Shown: piece by piece, positions 60,206-64,000 of the stretch
Position numbering within the stretch: position 1 is the stretch's first letter
Layout of the letters: each line of letters begins with the position of its first letter
Source of the DNA: Chrysomallon squamiferum
Taxonomy: Eukaryota > Mollusca > Gastropoda > Neomphalida > Peltospiridae
Assembly: GCA_012295275.1 (NCBI GenBank)
Contig: CM022667.1
Coordinates: 11,583,538-11,647,537, forward strand
Direction of reading: 5' to 3'
Length of the DNA: 64,000 nt
Program-made: the position numbers and the translations under genes
The notes under the pieces: model-generated
Seen by the model: the letters and a program-made list of their open reading frames with translations, nothing else
The model's database searches: none
What the model was told of the DNA's origin: nothing

Positions 60206-62547
60206 TCTGTTCGACAGTGAAATATTACCAAGACGGTGGACGGGGTCAGGAGCTAGGAACACAGCGACAACAAGATGCTCAACAAGATGTCGTTGTTGAA
60301 TCACTTGACACCAGAGGTCAGGACGTGAACAGTAACCAGCAGAAAAATGGAAGCCGAAAAGGAGACGGGAAAAACGCAGGTGATGACAGTGATGAAGAGA
60401 CGGGCAAGGAAAAAGCTGCTAGTCAGAAGAATGGTGTCCAGCAAGAGGGTGCGGCCCAGAACATGGTCGATGGCCAAGAAAGAGGCAATGGCCAGAAATG
60501 GAGTGGAGATGAGCAGAGGAACATCATCGGACAGGAGATTGGTGGTCAAGTTGAGATGGGTGGTCAAGTTGAGATGGGTGGCCAAGAAAGAGGCTTTGGT
60601 CAACAGAAGACTGAAGGCCAACAAAGAAACAATCGCATACAACTCGATGCCCAAGTGCAAGCTGACAGTCAGGAAATCGGTGGCCAGCAAGACCGCGGTG
60701 GGCTCCAGGACCGTCCTGTCCAGAAAAAGGACAGTGACCAGAAGAAGTGGAACGACAGCCAATGGGGAGGCAGTACCCAGCAGCGGAGTAACAGCCAGCA
60801 AAGAGTGGAAAACCAGAAACAAAGCCCAGACCAACAACAGCAGGCAGACAGTCAGGAGGCTGGTGGCCAGCAAGAAGGAGCAGGGCAGCAGGAAAGTGGT
60901 GGCCAAAAAAAGAACGACGGCGCACAGTGGAGAACTGATCAACAGCGACGTCCACAAGAAAGTAATGGTCGCCTACAACCTGACACTGAACGACAACAAA
61001 GCAGTAACCGACAAGAAGAAGATAGTCAGGAGAGAGGTGGCCCGCAGGAGGGTAATGGTCAGCAGGAGGGTAATGGTCAGCAGGAGGGTGGTGGTCAGCA
61101 GGAGGGTAATGGTCAGCAGGAGGGGGGTGCCCAGCAGGAGGGCGGTGGCCAGCAGGAGGGTAATGGTCAGCAATGGCGTGAACGTCCACAGGTGGACACA
61201 AACCACGAAGGAAGAATTCCCCTACAGGTGGACGCTGAAAGAAAACAAAGCCGTAACCAACAACAAGCAGACAGTCAGGAGCTTGGTGGGCAGCAGGAGG
61301 GTGGCGGGCAGCAGGAGGGTCGCGGGCAGCAGGAGGGTGCTGGGCAGCAGGAGGGTGCTGGCCAAGAAGGAGTTAGTAGACAACGAACTGTTGATCGTCA
61401 ACAAGGAAGTGGAGAACTGGGTGGCCAACAGGAAAGAAGCGGTGATCAACAGAGAGCCATTCGCATCCAGCTGGATGCTGAACGACAACAAGGTGACAGC
61501 AGTAGCGAGGAGGAACAAGGAGGCCAACAGGAGGGCGGAAATCAAGAGCGCCCCAGTGGGCGACAGCGAATCGCAGTGAAGTGTATCATCCGAAGAACTA
61601 AGAGTGAAGGTCAACGGGGCGCTGATCAGCAACAAGGCGAAGGTAGTCAGGAAGGCGGCGGGGGTGAACAATCATCTAGTGGTCAACGAGGGTCCAGTGA
61701 GGGTCAACAGGGCGCAGAACAGCAACAAGGCGAAGGTAGTCAGGAAGGCGGCGGTGAACAATCATCTAGTGGTCAACGAGGGTCCAGTGAGGGTCAACAG
61801 GGCACAGAACAGCAACAAGGCGAAGGTAGTCAGGAAGGCGGCGGGGGTGAACAATCATCTAGTAGACAACGAAGTGTTGATCGTCAACAAGGAAGTGGAG
61901 AATCTGGTGGCCAACAGGAAAGAAGCGGTGATCAACAGAGAGGCGGTCGCGTCCAGATGGATGCTGAAAGAAAACAAGGTGACAGTAGTAGCGAGGAGGA
62001 ACAAGGAGGTCAGCAGGAGGGGGGTGGGGGTGAACAGACGACCAGTGACGGTCAACAGGGCGCTGATCAGCAACAAGGCGGAGGTAGTCCGGAGGTAGGA
62101 GGTCAGCAGGAGGGGGGCGGGTGTGAACAGACGACTACTGAGGGTCAACAGGGCGCAGATCAGCAACAAGGCGAAGGTAACCAGGAGGTAGGAGGTCAGC
62201 AGGAGGGGGGCGGGGGTAAACAGACGACTACTGAGGGTCAACAGGGCGCAGATAGTCAGGAGGGCGGGGGTGAACAGACGACTACTAGTCCACGAAGGAC
62301 CAATGAGGGTAAACAGGGCGCAGAACAACAACAAGGCGGAGGCAGTCAGGAGACTGGGGCTCAGCAAGAAGGCGGGGCGCTACTGGACTGTGGTGGTTTA
62401 GAGGAAGGCGGTGGCAAAAGACCACAGATCAAGAAAACACGGTTGGATGCAGCACCGAAAAGGAGAGTGGTTGTGAAGAGGCGTCCGCGCGTCTGGAGAA
62501 CCAGGACGTACCGAGGGAGACAAGGCGATAGCAGTGAGGAAAAGTAG
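51148..62547 (+). CDS. Large secreted Q/G/E-rich repetitive protein
   Basis: Intact exons: 51148-51183 (36 bp), 52125-52221 (97), 54103-54498 (396), 56175-56786 (612), 59145-59735 (591), 60218-62547 (2330, terminal). They join in phase 0 then always phase 1, to 1353 residues. The signal peptide is split: MRVYCFQWVAVL, then FTVSAVLAVP. The rest is low-complexity: Q, G, E, R, D and S dominate, cysteine is almost absent, with VKYYQDGG modules, GYEGQQ-type repeats and GQQEGGGQQEGNG runs. There are two DSSSEEE motifs and a basic end (KRRVVVKRRPRVWRTRTYRG) closed by GDSSEEK. Three further exon copies (55077, 57313, 58312) are frameshifted; since all repeated exons are symmetric (1-1), skipping them keeps frame. 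No known family. A structural, cross-linked or mineral-binding extracellular protein is conjecture. Confidence 0.7.
51250..51440. repeat. ATTT-rich tract in intron 1 of the Q-rich gene
   Basis: Imperfect ATTT tetranucleotides. AAT/TTA and ACT arrays follow from 51655 to 52120, the purest TTA being 52030-52119. Confidence 0.85.
52125..52221 (+). CDS. Q-rich gene exon 2 (signal end and unique N-terminus)
   Basis: After a TTACCAG acceptor it reads FTVSAVLAVPINRGIKPVPG, then VEPISQNLVDGK, and ends in phase 1 at GTAAAT. It supplies the second half of the signal peptide and the only non-repetitive N-terminal segment. Confidence 0.7.
52393..52440. repeat. GAT array
   Basis: GAT triplets in intron 2 of the Q-rich gene. 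Confidence 0.9.
52940..53125 (-). other. Possible small secreted peptide ORF (weak)
   Basis: A 61-codon minus-strand frame inside intron 2 of the Q-rich gene, in non-repetitive DNA. It has a signal-like MWSSLVVLTFTFFLYTG and then ELCTYVC, VYCFE and VNCQ (C-x3-C-x4-C-x6-C). A T-run plus ACAG within it looks like a splice acceptor, so the frame may be fortuitous. No family recognised. Confidence 0.2.
53650..53735. repeat. AAT array
   Basis: AAT repeats in intron 2, followed by GAAA repeats near 53757-53780. Confidence 0.9.
54103..54498 (+). CDS. Q-rich gene exon 3 (diverged founder-like module)
   Basis: 396 bp, phase 1-1. It shares the module order of the later exons (QQDVQQDV, LLDVTGQDV, QQKN, GKNAGDDSDEVTGQE, IRLDSERS) but is more diverged and lacks the GYEGQQ runs. 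It may resemble the ancestral unit. Confidence 0.75.
54590..54726. repeat. AAT array
   Basis: AAT repeats in the intron after exon 3 of the Q-rich gene. Confidence 0.95.
55077..55758 (+). pseudogene. Q-rich gene exon copy 4, decayed
   Basis: Starts like its relatives (VKYQTGVGSQELGTQRQQ) after a CCACAG acceptor. It has one extra A near 55497 that shifts frame, two in-frame stops near the 3' end, and GA in place of the GT donor at 55759. An internal GTGAGC at 55699 could serve as donor but would leave the frameshift. It is probably skipped or dead. Confidence 0.75.
56175..56786 (+). CDS. Q-rich gene exon copy 5, intact
   Basis: 612 bp, symmetric 1-1, from ACAG|TG to TCAA|GTAAAT. It encodes VKYYQDGGRGQELGTQRQQ, DDSDEVTGQE, NRIQLDSERSQ, GQQGYE repeats, QQQGD repeats and KRIRQPDVES. 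Confidence 0.75.
57313..57902 (+). pseudogene. Q-rich gene exon copy 6, frameshifted
   Basis: Open at the start, but 7 bases (ACAACAG) are missing from the GGACAACAGGGC repeat near 57657, so the frame is lost. The usual KRIRQPDVES end is replaced by AT-rich DNA. The only donor is GTGAGC at 57903. With the 7 bases present the exon would be 597 bp and symmetric. Confidence 0.7.
58312..58910 (+). pseudogene. Q-rich gene exon copy 7, frameshifted near its start
   Basis: GACAGGAGCTGGACAG in place of the relatives' sequence (11 extra bases relative to copy 8, or 4 fewer than copy 5) shifts frame after VKYYQDGGQEL. The remainder (from about 58345) is open in the correct module frame and keeps a good GTAAAT donor. 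Confidence 0.7.
59145..59735 (+). CDS. Q-rich gene exon copy 8, intact
   Basis: 591 bp, symmetric 1-1. It lacks the RGQELGT segment of copy 5 in frame, and has GFEGQQ/GNEVQQ runs, then a distinct end (IAGQQEARGQVKAEQFGGDQ, RKRIREPDVQS) before GTAGTT. Confidence 0.75.
59986..60057. repeat. ATTT array
   Basis: TTTA/ATTT run. Similar shorter runs precede the acceptors of exon copies 5 to 9 and may have helped unequal exchange. Confidence 0.9.
60060..60096 (+). pseudogene. Chimeric exon stub
   Basis: TCCACAGTGAAATATCAAAC and the next bases are the start of exon copy 4. After CAAGAGT it switches directly into the intron sequence (TTATTGGGGGGTTG) that precedes other copies. This is a recombination joint from unequal exchange. 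Confidence 0.7.
60218..62547 (+). CDS. Q-rich gene terminal exon
   Basis: A 2330-bp last exon begins as a standard module (VKYYQDGGRGQELGTQRQQ) and then expands into GQQEGG, GEGSQEGGGE and QTTTEGQQGAD repeats. Motif variants of RIQLDAERQQ recur, two followed by GDSSSEEE. The stop is at 62545-62547. The frame is also open into the intron before it, back to 59782, but that part is ATTT-repeat translation, and the ACAG acceptor at 60214-60217 marks the real start. Confidence 0.75.
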
Positions 62548-62741
62548 ACCAGTGGATGACGTCACGGAATCCGTCCGTGTCATCGCGCCAAACTCAACTA
62601 ACTCACTGACGTCACTCAAATGCAAAAGACAAAAATGTCTGTATATTTGTCAGTCCCTCTGTCTCTCCGTGTGATTATACAGACTGAAATATGTGCGCTA
62701 TTTATTATATAACACAGTAACACTCTAGAAGTAGAAATAGT

Positions 62742-62747
62742 AATAAA
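62742..62747 (+). promoter_or_regulatory. Poly(A) signal AATAAA
   Basis: About 195 bases after the stop of the Q-rich gene. Confidence 0.5.
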
Positions 62748-62764
62748 CATGATACTTTATGCGT

Positions 62765-62801
62765 CTTAGTTTTCTTCTTATTTATTTTATTTTATTTTAT
62801 T

Positions 62802-62848
<47 letters not shown>

Positions 62849-62961
62849 TTTCAGTTTAGCTTAGTTTAGTTTAGTTTATTATTTGTTTGGTTTCTTGGTT
62901 TCATTTTTTATTATTTTTATTTTTATTTTTTATTTTTTATTTTTTCATTTATGAGTCGTTC

Positions 62962-62994
<33 letters not shown>

Positions 62995-64000
62995 TCGTGC
63001 TTTTACGCTATTTTGTCGTTTCTCATCTTTCCGACAGTGATTAAAAGGGAGATAACTTTGGTATAACATTGCAAGTGACCCGAGGTCATCGCAGTTTAAG
63101 GCGTGGCTTGTAACCAGTGACATACGTACACAGAAAACGTCTTTGTGTTGTGAAGCATTACCTCTCATCTTTTACTGTTTCTTTTCCTGTTTTAACAGCT
63201 ATTGTTCTCAATGCAATCATTAATATGACCGATCTTATTGTTGTTGCTGATGTTGGTATATTTTGTTGTATACTTCATTCATATATATATAATTTTGTTT
63301 TCAACTTAAATAAATATATATAAAAAAAAAAAAAAAAAAAATTAAAAAAAAAAAAAAGAAAAAAAAGAAAAGAAAATGGAAAGAAGATGGAAAGAAAAAA
63401 GGGATATCTGCTTACATATATTCTAGATTATATAGTTTATTTCGGTGTATATTTATGTAAATATTAAATAACCTGGTGTAAACAATCAATAAAATATTTA
63501 TGTTTTCCCAAGTTTGTTTTCAATATCACACAGGACTCAAACTGCACTTTTTTCACCATGGTTCGTTCACGAAACACAAAAATACGATTCTCTGTCTGTC
63601 TGTGTATATAACTGCATGTCTGTGTATCTCTCTATCCATCCATCTGTCTAGCTATGTATCTGTCCATATGTGTGTCTGGCTCGGTCTTTCTCTCAGTCTC
63701 TCTTTCTCTATCTATCTATCTGTCTTTCTTTTCTTTTTTGTCTTTAATGTTTAATAACGGATAATATTGTTTATTTAAATCATTTAATGTGAAAAAGACA
63801 ATAAAATAATTAAACCAAGACCTTAAATGAATTTTTTTTTCTAGAAAGATATAGATTATATTCGTAGATAACACACGAGCGCACACACACTTACACACAT
63901 ACATACATACATACATACACACATGCATACATACATACATACATACATATTTACATTAATACGTGCAAGTATATATAAATACATATATGCTTTTTCTGTT
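62765..64000. other. Non-coding 3' flank
   Basis: ATTT array (62780-62850), TTTAG repeats, TTA array (62964-62993), poly-A (63321-63360), TCTG/TCTA repeats near 63590-63720 and CATA repeats near 63895-63950. No gene recognised. Confidence 0.6.

Noticed and set aside
59782-60217. Upstream 146 codons of the long open frame that ends at 62547
   Set aside because: This part translates the ATTT array and intron. The ACAG acceptor at 60214-60217, shared with all exon copies, gives the true exon start.

Overview
The window is animal (metazoan) nuclear DNA, very AT-rich and packed with microsatellites. Genes are small, use GT-AG introns, and most encode secreted proteins. PAN/apple plus C-type-lectin (CTLD) genes, degenerate tRNA-derived SINEs, a DIRS-like retroelement relic and abundant TTA, CT and GATA arrays would fit a mollusc or another lophotrochozoan. 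That placement is inference, because nothing here fixes the taxon. Splice sites were called by eye from frame, phase and consensus, without transcripts.

Left part (1-25 kb): a tandem family of secreted lectins. Each complete member has four exons: signal peptide, a 248-bp PAN exon, and two exons that together form one CTLD. Intron phases are always 2, 1, 1. Three genes look complete: 6490-8037 (-), 13491-15586 (+) and 20282-21847 (-). A fourth enters from the left edge (1-487, +). Between them lie broken copies: an exon pair with a nonsense codon (5223-5801), a shortened last exon and ruined partners (10265-12897), a spare promoter plus signal exon (8490-8557), and truncated lectin stubs feeding a 1.2-kb minisatellite (22.6-24.2 kb).

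Middle (24-34 kb): mostly repeats. An unclassified interspersed element (segments A-B) is seen in five places, with a LINE-like reverse-transcriptase relic, a DIRS-like relic and a hairpin element. A weak small-peptide candidate lies at 27.2 kb.

Right part (34-62.6 kb): four genes for secreted low-complexity proteins with one shared plan. A 30- or 36-bp first exon ends at a phase-0 intron inside the signal peptide. A second exon finishes the signal peptide and ends in phase 1. The C-terminus is on a separate last exon, acidic or ending in acidic residues. They are a GNGK-repeat protein with a regular eight-cysteine acidic tail (34241-35706, +), two tiny proteins with poly-acidic tails in inverted orientation and with a conserved proximal promoter (36425-38597, -; 44872-46436, +), and a long Q/G/E-rich protein with serially duplicated phase 1-1 exons (51148-62547, +), about half of which are frameshifted. 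This cluster is the most unusual content of the window. Its layout recalls the vertebrate SCPP and other extracellular-matrix clusters, but any role in matrix, glue, mucus or egg coat is conjecture.
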